The notes beneath the pieces are model-generated. The model saw only the letters and a list, made by a program, of their open reading frames with translations. It did no database searches and was not told the origin of the DNA. The position numbers and the translations under genes were made by a program. Positions 8,583-18,133 of a stretch of 63,921 bases of DNA are shown in pieces. How positions within the stretch are numbered: position 1 is the first letter of the stretch; each line of letters opens with the position of its first letter. Source of the DNA: Variovorax saccharolyticus (GTDB taxonomy: Bacteria > Pseudomonadota > Gammaproteobacteria > Burkholderiales > Burkholderiaceae_C); assembly GCF_030316765.1 (NCBI RefSeq), contig NZ_JASZYT010000022.1:1-63921 (forward strand), written 5' to 3'.

Positions 8583-9059
8583 TCAGCGACGCCGTGGACG
8601 CAAAGCCAGATAGGCAAGGCCGAGCAGGGCAGTGCAGGCCAGCACTTTTTTTGCCGCTCCCATGGGGTTGTGCCGCAGTTCAGCTGCTCCCCCCATCTCG
8701 CTGTAGACACGTGGCAATTGGCCGCTCGCCAAGTCCTCGATCAGGCCCTCACCGACGTCCACCCGATCGGCAAGAAGCAGCATCAGCCAGTGGCGAAGGT
8801 CGTTCTCGCTGAAGCCGAAGGCGCGTCGACGGATCGTGCCGCTCAGTCCCCGGGGAGGACACGTCGTTCCGAAGACCGGCGTTATCTTCGGACGCTCATT
8901 GGAAAGAAGGATCTCGACGCCTCGTCGTTGAGGCTCCGGTGGGTCCGTCCAACGCAGGGGACCCAAGCGGGGCGGCGTGCGTTCCATCGGGTACGCAGGG
9001 CGCTTCGTCCTGTCCAGATCGGCGCCCCAGCCGACGATGTGTGCATGGTGGTTCTGCAT
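8583..9059 (-). CDS. Hypothetical protein with C-terminal membrane anchor, 158 aa
   Basis: The ATG at 9059 is preceded by AAGGAG at good spacing. The protein begins MQNHHAHIVGWGADLDRTKR, continues through a proline-rich segment (PMERTPPRLGPLRW), and ends in one hydrophobic helix (VLACTALLGLAYLAL) plus an arginine tail. The histidine-rich start and GWGADLD motif look conserved rather than random. The gene starts 14 bp after the alcohol dehydrogenase stop and follows it in the same direction, so the two form an operon. It may be a tail-anchored partner of that enzyme. The activity is unknown. Confidence 0.7.
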   Translation of the reverse strand: MQNHHAHIVGWGADLDRTKRPAYPMERTPPRLGPLRWTDPPEPQRRGVEILLSNERPKITPVFGTTCPPRGLSGTIRRRAFGFSENDLRHWLMLLLADRVDVGEGLIEDLASGQLPRVYSEMGGAAELRHNPMGAAKKVLACTALLGLAYLALRPRRR

Positions 9060-9073
9060 TGTTGCTCCTTGGT

Positions 9074-10228
9074 TCACGCAGTTACGCCTGGTGGAATCAG
9101 CACGGTCTTGATGCACCCATCGAGTTTGCTCGAAAACAGGTGGTAGGCGTCCGCGACCTCTTCCAGTGGCATGACATGAGAAATCACCCGATGAGGTTCG
9201 ATGCGCCCCGCCTGGATATGTTCAATGAGCCGGGGCAGGTGGCGCTTGACGCTGGCTTGGTTCATGCGCAGGGTCAATCCCTTGTTCACCGCGTTGCCTA
9301 TGGGCACTGCGTTGAAGGTCGGACCATAGACGCCGACGATCGAGACGTTGCCACCTTTGCGCACCGAATTGATGGCCCAGTGCAACGCGGTCGCTGACCC
9401 GCCCTGAAGCTTGAGCTTGACGCCCGTCAGGTGCTGCAGAGCACTTCCGGCGGCCTCACAGCCCACGCAGTCGATGCACACATCGGCGCCCAGCCAATCG
9501 GTCATCTTTTTGATGTGGAGGGCCATGTCCTTGACGGACTTGAAGTCGACCGTCTCGCATTGCGCGAAGCCCCGGACAAACTCGAGGCGGTACTCAACGT
9601 GATCAACCACGATCACCCGTCCCGCGCCCATCAGCCAAGCCGACTTCGCGGCGAAGATTCCGACCGGGCCGGCACCAAAGACGACGACGGTGTCGCCTTC
9701 CCGAATGTCGCCCATTTCGGCTGCCTGATAGCCGGTCGGAAACGCGTCGGTCAGCATGACCGCGTCTTCGAGCAGCAGCTCATCGGGAATCTTTGTCGGG
9801 CCGACATCCGCAAACGGCACGCGAACGAACTGGGCCTGCCCCCCCGCATAGCCACCGGCCGTGTGAGAGTAGCCATAGATCCCGCCCACCGCCGTCGCTT
9901 GTGGATTGGTGTTGTGGCAGTTCCCGTAGAGCTCGCGCTGGCAAAAATAGCACGTTCCACAGAACACGTTGAAGGGCACAATCACCCTGTCCCCAAGCTT
10001 CAGGTTCTGCACCGTGCTCCCCACCTCGATGACCTCACCCACGAACTCGTGACCGAAAGTGGTCCCGACTCGCGTATCGGGCACCAAGCCGTGATAGAGG
10101 TGAAGGTCCGAACCGCAAATGCAGGATCGAAGCACTTTGACAATGGCGTCGTTGGGGTGTTCGATGACCGGGTCAGGCATGGTCTCGGCGCGGACCCGAT
10201 AGGGCCCTCGGTAGTTCATCGCAAGCAT
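9074..10228 (-). CDS. Zinc-dependent alcohol dehydrogenase (formaldehyde dehydrogenase-like group)
   Basis: This is a 384-residue medium-chain dehydrogenase. The catalytic zinc site is seen as CICGSDLHLYHG and GHEFVGEV; the structural zinc lobe has the cysteines of CGTCYFCQRELYGNC; the NAD(P)-binding Rossmann motif is VVVFGAGPVGIFAA. The group oxidises alcohols or formaldehyde adducts with NAD; the exact substrate cannot be read from sequence. The start is ATG at 10228, with AAGGA 7 bases upstream, rather than an in-frame codon 15 residues earlier. The 158-aa gene follows 14 bp downstream. Loop insertions resemble the glutathione-independent formaldehyde dehydrogenase branch. Confidence 0.85.
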   Translation of the reverse strand: MLAMNYRGPYRVRAETMPDPVIEHPNDAIVKVLRSCICGSDLHLYHGLVPDTRVGTTFGHEFVGEVIEVGSTVQNLKLGDRVIVPFNVFCGTCYFCQRELYGNCHNTNPQATAVGGIYGYSHTAGGYAGGQAQFVRVPFADVGPTKIPDELLLEDAVMLTDAFPTGYQAAEMGDIREGDTVVVFGAGPVGIFAAKSAWLMGAGRVIVVDHVEYRLEFVRGFAQCETVDFKSVKDMALHIKKMTDWLGADVCIDCVGCEAAGSALQHLTGVKLKLQGGSATALHWAINSVRKGGNVSIVGVYGPTFNAVPIGNAVNKGLTLRMNQASVKRHLPRLIEHIQAGRIEPHRVISHVMPLEEVADAYHLFSSKLDGCIKTVLIPPGVTA

Positions 10229-10303
10229 TTCGAGTTCCTTGTAGAGTGGCTTCTCTTTAGTTACAGATTGCACCGCTGCCGTACGCGCGCCAACAGGCGA
10301 CGG

Positions 10304-10513
10304 TCAGGTATTCGGCTCACCGTTCTTGTTGCTCTTGGCAACAAACTTGCTCACCGTCACGGAGACCGGGTCGCTGGCGGGAAACGATTCCTCGACCCCC
10401 GAGTCCAGCGCGTCCTCGGAGGGCTCCACGAGGGTGGGTTTTTCTGGAAGAGGAGGGAACGTGTGGGAGGCAGCAGTCGGAAACGGCCAAGGGCTTTGAG
10501 GTGCTTGAGTCAT
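10304..10513 (-). CDS. Small conserved-looking protein, 69 aa
   Basis: The ATG at 10513 has an AGGAG six bases upstream. The N-terminal half is proline-rich; the C-terminal half contains the acidic segment EDALDSGVEESFPASDPVSV, which I recall as a recurrent motif in small proteobacterial orphan proteins that are often located with stress genes. It has no membrane segment or signal peptide. It lies 75 bp upstream of the alcohol dehydrogenase in the same direction and may share its transcript. The function is unknown. Confidence 0.65.
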   Translation of the reverse strand: MTQAPQSPWPFPTAASHTFPPLPEKPTLVEPSEDALDSGVEESFPASDPVSVTVSKFVAKSNKNGEPNT

Positions 10514-11189
10514 GAAGGCTCCTGTTCGGTATGGGAAGTGACGCCCTGCAGGACGTGCCGTCGTGCACGCCATCCTGATCGCAATTCCATATCTTCAGTG
10601 CGACGCGCCACAGACCAAGCCCGCGTTGTCGCGACCGCACGTAGGTCAGCGATGACGCAACCTTATTCAAACCAAACGGGAGGTCCGCGTGGAGGGCCTG
10701 GGGCCAGCACCGACACAGGCGGTAAGCCAAGCCTTTCGAGAACGCCTCGATGCGATCACGCCGATTCGTCCGTCAGGTTCCGCGGCACGCCGGAAGTGAC
10801 CATGCCTTCTTCGACATGCCGATGGACAAGGACGTCGGAGATCGCTGAAGCCAGCGATTCGAGCAGGACCTTGAGTGCCTGGAGGAGCCATGGGCGTTGA
10901 GGTTGGAATCGGCATCGCGAGTGTCAAGCCGCAGCGTCGATTCAGACCCAACGTTTCTGGTTCGATGCTCTCTCCTCAGATTCAGATTTTTCCTCGCGAG
11001 GGGCGAAGCCCGACAGGCGGAGAATTCGCTGGAGGCGTGACCAGGCTCCAGTGGACGCCAAACGGCCCCTCGGCCGTGAGGGTCAACCCCGACCGTCGCG
11101 GAAAGCCATCCAGCAACCCTCCTCCGGACCAAGGACCCGGCGCGCCGAGGTCGCATGGCGCCCTCCCCACAAAAAGAAAAAGATAAGGT
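10514..11189. other. No intact gene; possible coding remnant
   Basis: On the - strand at about 10765-10890 one frame reads LLQALKVLLESLASAISDVL and continues to a stop with no start codon, which could be the tail of a decayed gene. Otherwise only random frames were seen. Confidence 0.3.
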
Positions 11190-11510
11190 GGGGTACCTGA
11201 TTCAGCGCCAGATCCATCTTTCCGCGCTGGACGTGCAATCGGGCGCGAATGCACAGCTGCCGAAGGGCCGTTCGACGCGCTCTCCTATGACGTCTCGACC
11301 GACAGCAAGACGATTGCCTATTCCCGTTCGCGGAGGGGCTGTTTGCCCATGCCAGTGACTTGTGGCTATGCGATGTCGAACCCAAGACCCACCGCAGGCT
11401 GACTTGCGGGCACGCGTTCGTGATGCCGCCGACCTGGTCTCCGGACCAAAGCCATATCGCCTTCACCGGCCTTCCCGCCGCTGAGTCAGGGGCCTGGCCA
11501 CCTCTTCCAA
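11190..11510 (+). pseudogene. Relic of a TolB-like beta-propeller (PD40 repeat) protein
   Basis: Three successive reading frames give pieces of one protein: QIHLSALDVQSG, then GPFDALSYDVSTDSKTIAYS, then FAHASDLWLCDVEPKTHRRL and TWSPDQSHIAFTGLP. The pattern (D-V-STDSKTIAYS, D-LWLCDVE, W-SPDQSHIAF) is that of WD40-like PD40 propeller blades found in TolB and in prolyl oligopeptidase or amidohydrolase N-domains. At least two frameshifts and the lack of start and remaining blades make it a dead fragment. The parent family cannot be named more closely. Confidence 0.65.
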
Positions 11511-11820
11511 TCGATGATGTCGCCCAACTGTCGGTGCCTGGCCCGTTCATCGCATTCACGAGATGGCGGTGCAGGACCGGGTGCCCTGTGCAGCTCCACT
11601 GACGTCGGAGCCCGGATTCCCTTGTCGAGTGCCGACAAGGCCCTGGTCAGCGCTAGCGGGCTGACTCCGCGGCTTCCCCCTCGATCGCGTCGCGGATGAG
11701 TTCGGCCCGTGCCCACCGCGCGAGACCGTGCTTTCCATCGGATCCCCATGCAAGTAGGGGAAGAACTACCAAACCAGCGCGTGTTGCCCGTTCAGCGCCA
11801 GCGAGGCGCTTCGGAGGGGA
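11511..11820. other. No gene seen
   Basis: This is the space between the propeller relic and the end of the histidine kinase. Only antisense and short frames are present; no hairpin terminator was found. Confidence 0.35.
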
Positions 11821-12966
11821 TCATTGCCGCCGTGGCCCTGGCTCAACGGCGCGGGGCAGTCGGACCGCAAAGGTCGTACCTTGGGCGTCGGTCGAAGCCA
11901 CGTGTATCGCCCCCCCGTGAGCCAGTGTGGTCTCTCGGGCGATGAACAGCCCCAGGCCCAGACTGGTTCGCGGTCGGCCAGAGTGCTCCCCCTCAACCGG
12001 CAGCTGCACCATGGCATTGAAGATCGTCTGGAGCGCGGCGGGGGGAATTGCAGGACCAAAGTTGGTGACCGAGACCACAACCTCATCACCCGCGCCGGCG
12101 ACATTGAGCAGGACGCTTGTCTCCTTGGCCCGGTATTGAGCTGCATTGGCGAGCAGATTCACCACCACCTGCTGAACCCGCACGGGGTCGAAGATGCCCG
12201 AGAGATCACCGTGCGAGGCGTACTCGAAGACGCATTCGGGATTCGCCGACGCCGCGTCGTCCAGGGCTGCCTTTGCGATCTCTCCCAGGTTCGCCGGCAC
12301 CGCCGAGATGGGCATCTTGCCGCCAAGCTGTGTCCGCGAGTATTCCAGCAGGTCGTTGACCATGCTCGACATCGTGGCAGCACTGCGGGTCAGCCGCTTG
12401 CCTATCACGGCATTGGCTTCCACCGACTTCGATCTGACAAGAAGCGCGCCCGTCATGCTGATGGCGGCGAGGGGCGTGCGCAGGTCATGACCGAGAATGG
12501 CAAGGAAACGCTCGCGCGTCTTGTCCGTGTGTTCGGAATAGGTCGCGGCCGACTCGGCCAAGGCCTGATCCACGGCTTCGTTGAAGCGCACCAGCTCCTC
12601 GTGCACCTCTTCATTGAACTCGCCGATCGTTGGCAGCCAGAGACGCAGCACACTTGCGCGCAACGCTCGGAACTCCGCCGTGAGCTGGACCAAGGAGAAG
12701 CCACTGACTTCGCGCAGCGTGCCGTGGACGGACGCTGCGCTCTGTGGCAGCCGGGTGGGGCCATCGCCGTGCGACTTGGCGATCTGCTCCCGCTCGCTTT
12801 GAACGCTTTCTATATCCAGCGCTATGGCTTTGATGATCTGATGCGCGTGGTCCCGCAGTGCGTCATTGGACATCAATGCAGCAGCGGGCTCCAGGGTCTT
12901 CGCGAAGGCCTCCCACTGCACCAGAATGTCCTCGGCGTTCTGTCGTAGGAACTGGGAAAGATTCAT
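11821..12966 (-). CDS. Soluble sensor histidine kinase with RsbRD-like N-domain
   Basis: This is a 381-residue protein from the ATG at 12966 (MNLSQFLRQNAEDIL). Residues 1-150 resemble the RsbRD N-terminal sensor fold (LRQNAEDILVQWEAFAKTL); there is no transmembrane segment. The phosphoacceptor H-box is RFLAILGHDLRTPL at about 170, and the ATPase domain has NLLANAAQY, the degenerate G1 box VTNFGPAI and LGLGLFIARE. It should autophosphorylate and pass phosphate to a separate receiver; none is adjacent, so it is an orphan kinase. The G1 box replaces the usual DNGPGI with TNFGPAI, a common variation in this subfamily. Confidence 0.85.
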   Translation of the reverse strand: MNLSQFLRQNAEDILVQWEAFAKTLEPAAALMSNDALRDHAHQIIKAIALDIESVQSEREQIAKSHGDGPTRLPQSAASVHGTLREVSGFSLVQLTAEFRALRASVLRLWLPTIGEFNEEVHEELVRFNEAVDQALAESAATYSEHTDKTRERFLAILGHDLRTPLAAISMTGALLVRSKSVEANAVIGKRLTRSAATMSSMVNDLLEYSRTQLGGKMPISAVPANLGEIAKAALDDAASANPECVFEYASHGDLSGIFDPVRVQQVVVNLLANAAQYRAKETSVLLNVAGAGDEVVVSVTNFGPAIPPAALQTIFNAMVQLPVEGEHSGRPRTSLGLGLFIARETTLAHGGAIHVASTDAQGTTFAVRLPRAVEPGPRRQ

Positions 12967-13503
12967 GTCGTCCCTTTTTGGCTGATCTGATGTGCTCCTG
13001 TGGATGCGGTCGCTGCGCCAATGGCCTGCCGCTCCGCGCATCTTCGATCATTTCGTGCGGTCCTGCCCGGACCGGATGTGCGTAGAACCGGTCCCGCAGC
13101 GTGAATGAAACCGAGTTTGCCCACAGCAAGCCAACACTCCCGGCGAGACGGCACAGCCGTTTTGCCGGAGCTCGACGGATACCAACGACGGTCGTTCACC
13201 CCAAGGGGATTGCAACCGATTGGGAGTCCGAGCGCTGGACCGGAGAAGCCCGTGCCCTCTATGCGACAGTCTTGGCCGCAGCCGCCCCCAGGGTCCGCAC
13301 GGGTGCCTAGTGCGGTGGAGAAGAAAATTGCGCGCTGCCATTCGTGGCCGCATGTGGCCTTCGATGCGTTTCGAAGAATCCCGGGAACCGCGCAACTTCC
13401 ACGCGGACCGATTCACCGAGTTGCTGCGTCGCTCTGAATCTCGCAATGAGGCGCCTGCCTCCGCATAGAAATGAACCAAGCAAACGAAGCAAATGCTGAA
13501 TTG
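12967..13503. other. No firm gene
   Basis: A 34-codon + strand frame at 13364-13468 (MRFEESREPRNFHADRF) has protein-like composition but no ribosome binding site. The rest is random frames. The kinase promoter should lie just right of 12966. Confidence 0.3.
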
Positions 13504-13692
13504 CTAGGCAAAGTGGCGGACAAGTAAAACGCAAGCGCCTGCAACGAGAGCGAGCACCGCAAAATTGCGCTTCCATCCTGCGACGAATTTCTCTTGTTGG
13601 AGTTGCTGCCTTTCGGTGGCCAGTTGCTCGTGCCGACGGGCTGAGGACCATTGGCTTTCGTGGCCGTTGAAGCTCTGTTTCATGTCATACAT
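13504..13692 (-). CDS. Small membrane protein, 62 aa
   Basis: This is a 62-residue protein with a polar, glutamine-rich N-terminal half predicted to be helical (RRHEQLATERQQLQQEKF), then one transmembrane helix (FAVLALVAGACVLLV) and a short tail. Two possible ATG starts lie three codons apart (13692, 13683). The helical amphipathic region before the membrane helix suggests a small scaffold or regulatory membrane protein. No family was recognised. Confidence 0.45.
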   Translation of the reverse strand: MYDMKQSFNGHESQWSSARRHEQLATERQQLQQEKFVAGWKRNFAVLALVAGACVLLVRHFA

Positions 13693-14081
13693 CGTTACGT
13701 TCGAGCTTCAGTATAGGTAAAAGGTATTCAATTGTGTCTGTGGGTTGTGTCCTTGTCAGCGCGAAGGCGCTTTCTCACATCTTTAGCGGTTCGAGTCGTC
13801 CTGTCGTGATGGCGCCCGGCAAGCGTGCGGCGCGCCAAACGCGAGGGACGTGCAGCTCGACGCGACGCGGTCGCCCAACCCTCCTACCCGTTTCGTGCGG
13901 CTTCGAAGGCGCGCGCCAGCATGGAATCGGGATGTGATGCGACGCAGTCTTGACGGGTCTGTCGCAGACCTACAAGGGGAGGGCGTCGCGGCCTAGCTGT
14001 CGCGCCGTACACCGGTACTACAACGTGAGGCTTTCGGATCCCAGCACGCCCGCTGCCCGTTCGCCAAAAAGGTCATCGCCC
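13693..14081. other. Intergenic before the patatin gene
   Basis: A weak hairpin AGCGC-gaag-GCGCT (about 13759-13772) followed by TTTCTC may end transcripts. No clear protein-like frame is present; the in-frame 5' extension of the patatin gene from 13950 has non-coding composition. Confidence 0.3.
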
Positions 14082-15095
14082 ATGTCTCCTTCTTCCCCGT
14101 CCGGTCGCACGGTCTTGAATCTCGCACTGCAGGGCGGCGGCGCCCACGGGGCGTTTACTTGGGGCGTGCTCGATGCACTGCTCGATCGGCCCGACATCGA
14201 GATCGGCCGCGTGAGCGGCACGAGCGCAGGCGCGCTCAACGGCGCTGCGCTTGTCACCGGGCTGGTGAACGGAGGCCGCCAAGCCGCGAAGGACAACCTC
14301 GAACGCCTCTGGCGCAAGGTGGCCGAGGTGGGCGCGCCAATGACCTTCCTGATGCTGCCCTTACGCAAGCCCGGCCTGGGTATCTGGGACGACGCCCTGC
14401 CGCTATTGTCGCCTTACCAGACCAACCCGGTCGCACTCGCGCCGCTGCGGCACGTCCTTGGCACGGTCGTGGACCTGGAGGCATTGCGCACCCGCTCCGA
14501 CCATCCACTTTTCGTCAACGCGGTCAACGTCCACTCGGGCTTGTCGCGCGTGTTCGGACCCCAGGACATGTCGATGGACGCGATCCTGGCCTCGGCCTGT
14601 GCCCCGTTGATGTTCCAGGCTGTGCAGATCGACGGCGAGTCCTACTGGGATGGAAGCTACGCGGGGAACCCCATGCTGTGGCCGTTGTACCGCGAGGCGC
14701 TCGACACCGACATCTTCATGGTCGAACTTACACCGCTGCACCGGGCAGAGACGCCGACCACGGCCAAGAACATCCTGAATCGCATCAACGAGGTCGCGTC
14801 GATCAACGGGCTGCTCGCCGAGCTCCGTGCCCTGGACACGCTCAACCGCACGGTAGCGGAGGCCGACATTCGCCTGCACGTGCTGAGCCTGCCGGACGCG
14901 GGCAGCGCCCTCGAGGTCGAGCCGTCGATCAAGCGCGCGGTCGGACCGGCGCTGTTCGAATCGTTGCGGCGCACCGGGCGAGCCGCCTGCGAGATCTGGC
15001 TCGAGGAGCACCATGGGCAGCTCGGCCGGCGCGCCACCGTCAACATCGAGCGCCGCTACTTGGCGCCGTACGCGCAACCCGGAGTAGCGGCGTGA
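14082..15095 (+). CDS. Patatin-like phospholipase
   Basis: This is a 337-residue protein from the ATG at 14082 (MSPSSPSGRTVLNLALQGGG). The oxyanion-hole glycines are in LQGGGAHGAF, the catalytic Ser48 in GTSAG, and the catalytic Asp190 in WDGSYAGNP (DGS in place of the more common DGA/DGG). Enzymes of this family hydrolyse acyl ester bonds of membrane lipids or polyhydroxyalkanoate-related substrates; the substrate here is unknown. There is no signal peptide or DUF3734-type beta-barrel, so it is probably cytoplasmic. The longer frame from 13950 adds unconserved residues. It is a lone gene with no operon partners. Confidence 0.85.
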   Translation: MSPSSPSGRTVLNLALQGGGAHGAFTWGVLDALLDRPDIEIGRVSGTSAGALNGAALVTGLVNGGRQAAKDNLERLWRKVAEVGAPMTFLMLPLRKPGLGIWDDALPLLSPYQTNPVALAPLRHVLGTVVDLEALRTRSDHPLFVNAVNVHSGLSRVFGPQDMSMDAILASACAPLMFQAVQIDGESYWDGSYAGNPMLWPLYREALDTDIFMVELTPLHRAETPTTAKNILNRINEVASINGLLAELRALDTLNRTVAEADIRLHVLSLPDAGSALEVEPSIKRAVGPALFESLRRTGRAACEIWLEEHHGQLGRRATVNIERRYLAPYAQPGVAA

Positions 15096-15644
15096 AAAAA
15101 AGGGAAAGCGAGTCGGTGCAACTACGCCTGGCGACCGTCTTGCCGCCCGGGCTCCAACGTCGCGGCACGCGCAACGTCGACGGCGCTCAGTCGCCGTCCG
15201 ACCGCCAACCGCTTTTGCTCGACTACAAACTCTGGATGGCGTGGACGGCGAAGGTGCTCTCCCGGCATCGATGACTTGTCCGATGCACGACAGGGGAACT
15301 ATGGGTTTCCACTCAGAGGACGAGCGGACCCCGACAGCTGAACGGTGATCGAGTTCGCAAGTTTGTGATCGTACAGTTCGGCGTCGTGTGCCCCTCGCAC
15401 ATGCAACGTCGGCCCCCACTGAACAAGAGGCCGCGCCCGTGAGGTTCCGCTTGCCTGCAGCCAATGCTGTCCGCGCCCTGTCGGCTGTTCGTAGGCCCGC
15501 CCCGGGGTGGTCTGCGCAAACTCACAGCTAAGCGCGCGTGTGTGTTCACAACGGTTCGCCGAGAGACGTCGTCGTAGGCGACGATGCGCCCCGCGAGCCC
15601 AGGGCGGAGGGACGTCACCGCCACGTCCTTACTCGCGAACGTCG
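15096..15644. other. No gene seen
   Basis: This is the convergent space between the patatin and hemerythrin genes. Frames overlap on both strands without protein-like composition, and no strong hairpin with a T-tract was noticed. Confidence 0.35.
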
Positions 15645-16142
15645 CTATGAAGCTGCCGCCCCCGCCACCTCTGCCATCAGTTCTTCCTTGCGGGTTTCAA
15701 GCTGCTCGCGCATGCCCACGAGATCGAGTCCGCGTGCCGCGCGTGCCTTGACGAACATCTCGTTGCGCTCTTCTTTCACGTGGTGGTCGATGTACTCTCC
15801 CAGCACGATCACCTTGGCGTCGAACTTGTCGTCCACATCGCTCGCTTCCTGAATCTGGGCGATCAGGTCCTTGGCACTGGCGTGCTCGACCTCGGCTTCG
15901 TCCAGCAAGTCGGTGTCCTTGATCGCCTGGCGCAGGGCCGGGTAAAAGATCTCTTCCTCGATCTGCGCGTGGATCGTCAGTTCCATGCAGATCTCGTTCG
16001 CGAGGTCGCGCTTCTTCTGGGAAGCGCTGGCGGCCCGGGAGCTTGTGAGCTCCTCATAGGCCTTGAACATTTTCTTGACGTTGCGATGGTCGGCGTCCAG
16101 GAGACTGCAGGCATCGGGTTCGGCGCGTTTGGTTGTGGCCAT
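15645..16142 (-). CDS. Hemerythrin HHE-domain protein
   Basis: This is a 165-residue protein from the ATG at 16142. Di-iron ligand motifs of a bacterial hemerythrin-like four-helix bundle are visible: LLDADHRNVKKMF (His), HAQIEEEIFYPAL (H-x-x-x-E), EVEHASAKDL (His) and EYIDHHVKEERNEMF (H-x-x-x-E). Such proteins bind O2 or iron, or respond to oxidative and nitrosative stress. Calling it a stand-alone HHE protein is secure; the exact role is not. A decayed second copy of this same gene lies at 30812-31264. Confidence 0.9.
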   Translation of the reverse strand: MATTKRAEPDACSLLDADHRNVKKMFKAYEELTSSRAASASQKKRDLANEICMELTIHAQIEEEIFYPALRQAIKDTDLLDEAEVEHASAKDLIAQIQEASDVDDKFDAKVIVLGEYIDHHVKEERNEMFVKARAARGLDLVGMREQLETRKEELMAEVAGAAAS

Positions 16143-16676
16143 CGTGGGCTCCAGTGAGGTTCGTGGGAAAGCAAGATTGACCTTCGGGACTCCGGTAGCA
16201 CGTAGGATGAAGCCGCCCAGACACAAAGGCAAAGCATGACGCGCACAGCTTTCGTGAGTTCTCGAACTCTGAGCGCGCACGAGTCGCCGCTGACCTGCGA
16301 GGGCGCCGACCTGCCGGTTGCATGCGCAGCGCCGGGTCTGGGCAGACATGTCGAAGGTTGACGCTCTTCGTGGATCGCGGGGCTCGAATCTTCACGGGAC
16401 TGATGCACAACGGCCGACAAGCTTGAGAAGGCGCGCCACCGAAGGCAGGCGGGCTTCACGGTTCTGTACACGGGTGGCTCGCTGCCAGCCGCAAGTTGCG
16501 CGCCTTCAAGGTCCGACTTGTCGAACATGCGGGGCCAGGGCTGGCACCCATCGCGCCCATGCACCGAAGGCCAGGGCACCGCTCCGATGGGAGTCGGCGT
16601 GGGCGGCGCATTGATCCCTGGCCGACAGCGCACGCCTTCCCTGGCCGCGCGTTCGGCGGCGACTTGGTTCGGACAA
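16143..16676. other. No gene seen
   Basis: This is upstream of the hemerythrin gene and downstream of the BrkB gene. Only short, random frames are present. The first about 35 bases upstream of 16142 are conserved in the relic copy near 31265, so they probably hold the ribosome binding site and leader. Confidence 0.4.
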
Positions 16677-17798
16677 TCAAGTCCGCTTCTTCTTCCTCAC
16701 CAGACGCGTGCGACGCTCGATCAGTAGGTTGCCGATCGCCAACGCGGCCAGCAACGCAACCCGTCGCACCAGCGTTCTGAAGGCATACGAAACGCGTCGG
16801 TCGATCTCTCTCTGGGTTTCGGCGGTTCGCGCGATGGCTGAATAGTCAGGCACATCCTGAGCGCCGAGAGGCACGCCCGAACGTGTCCCTTGGGGAGGCT
16901 CGCCTCCCGAGCGCTCCGACGAGACGGGCTTCCCTTCGCGCGCGGAAGCCGGCGCCAAGGAGCCGTGCTCGTCCGCATAGACTTTGGTGAACTCCGCACC
17001 TAGCAGAAAGATTTGCGCGGCGTAGTAGACCCAGGCCACCAGGACGACAAGCGAGCCCGCGGCGGCAAAGGATTCGGTGACGCCGCTCTTTCCCAGGTAC
17101 AGTCCGATGAGCAACTTGCCCACCTCGAAAAGCACGGCGGTCACCGCCGCGCCGATCCACACGTCCCGCCACGCAATCGGGGTCGAGGGCATGAGCTTGA
17201 AGATCATCGCGAACAGCAGGGTCAGAATTGCGAAGGAGATGAGGATGTTCACCCCTTGGAGCAGCACCTCCCACCCCGGCAACAGTCCACCGAACCAGCC
17301 GTCAAAGGCCGACAGTCCCGCGCTCACCAACAGCGAGACCATCAGCAGGAAGGCGAGCCCGAGGATCAGCCCGAAAGAAAGCACACGCGCACGCACCACG
17401 GCCCAAATGCCAGACGGCTTCTCTTTCTCCGGCACCTGCCAGATGCGATCCAATGCACTCTGCAGCTCGGCGAACACCGTGGTGGCACCGAGAAGGAGCA
17501 CGCCAAAGCTGATGATGCCGGCGATCAGTCCCTTGTCCGTGTCGGATGCTGCGCGCAACATGGCCTGCACGGCACTGGCACCCTCATCGCCCACCAAGCC
17601 GCCGATCTGACCCACGATCTGGTCTTGGACCGCATCGCGCCCAAACACCGCACCGGCGACCGCAATCACGATCACCAGCAAAGGCGCCAGCGAGAAGATC
17701 GTGTAGTACGAGATCGCGGCACCCATACTGGGCGCATAGTCGTCGACCCAGGTCATGACGGCCTTGCGGCAGAGTTCGAACAGGTGTTTCGGGGTCAT
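16677..17798 (-). CDS. YihY/BrkB family inner-membrane protein
   Basis: This is a 373-residue protein starting at the ATG at 17798, with AAGGAGG just upstream. The family core is clear: SMGAAISYYTIFSLAPLLVI at the N-terminus, then five to six hydrophobic helices up to VLVAWVYYAAQIFLLGAEFTKVYA. A C-terminal polar extension (about 80 residues) ends in another hydrophobic helix and a basic tail (LVRKKKRT). The family was once annotated as ribonuclease BN but is an inner-membrane protein of uncertain transport or flippase-like function. The stop of an AsmA fragment overlaps its start (ATGA). Confidence 0.9.
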   Translation of the reverse strand: MTPKHLFELCRKAVMTWVDDYAPSMGAAISYYTIFSLAPLLVIVIAVAGAVFGRDAVQDQIVGQIGGLVGDEGASAVQAMLRAASDTDKGLIAGIISFGVLLLGATTVFAELQSALDRIWQVPEKEKPSGIWAVVRARVLSFGLILGLAFLLMVSLLVSAGLSAFDGWFGGLLPGWEVLLQGVNILISFAILTLLFAMIFKLMPSTPIAWRDVWIGAAVTAVLFEVGKLLIGLYLGKSGVTESFAAAGSLVVLVAWVYYAAQIFLLGAEFTKVYADEHGSLAPASAREGKPVSSERSGGEPPQGTRSGVPLGAQDVPDYSAIARTAETQREIDRRVSYAFRTLVRRVALLAALAIGNLLIERRTRLVRKKKRT

Positions 17799-18133
17799 GG
17801 CTGCTGGCCTCCTTGGAGCCGGGTTGGGGGGTCGGCCTGCCTGGCGCACGGGACCCGACACTTGACGCTGAACCGCGCCGCAGTCCGTCTCGGCGCCCGC
17901 GCTGCGTTGCTGAAATAGACGTCCTTGATGCGGATGGTCGGCGTCACCCCGAGCATCACGTGCAGGTCGGACATCCGGAGCTCACGTTCGGTCTTGCTGG
18001 AGATGTAGCGCTCAATCGGCGGCCGCGCCCAGTTCCAGTCAAACGGAAGCACGAACGCGATCAGCACGACCAATGCCGCCAACGCCGTCCAGATCGGTTG
18101 GCGCCGAACCGGGCCGTGAGCCTGTGAGGCCAT
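17795..18133 (-). pseudogene. AsmA-family protein, N-terminal fragment
   Basis: The ATG at 18133 begins MASQAHGPVRRQPIWTALA with one N-terminal transmembrane helix (LAALVVLIAFVLPF), then WARPPIERYISSKTERELRM, LHVMLGVTPTIRIKDVYFSN. This is the N-terminus of an AsmA-family protein, whose members run to 600 or more residues and act in outer-membrane lipid transport or assembly. Here similarity ends about 75 residues in, near 17900, and the frame stops inside the start codon of the BrkB gene. A deletion probably removed the rest. It may still be translated as a short membrane-anchored stub and now overlaps the BrkB gene by four bases. Confidence 0.75.
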
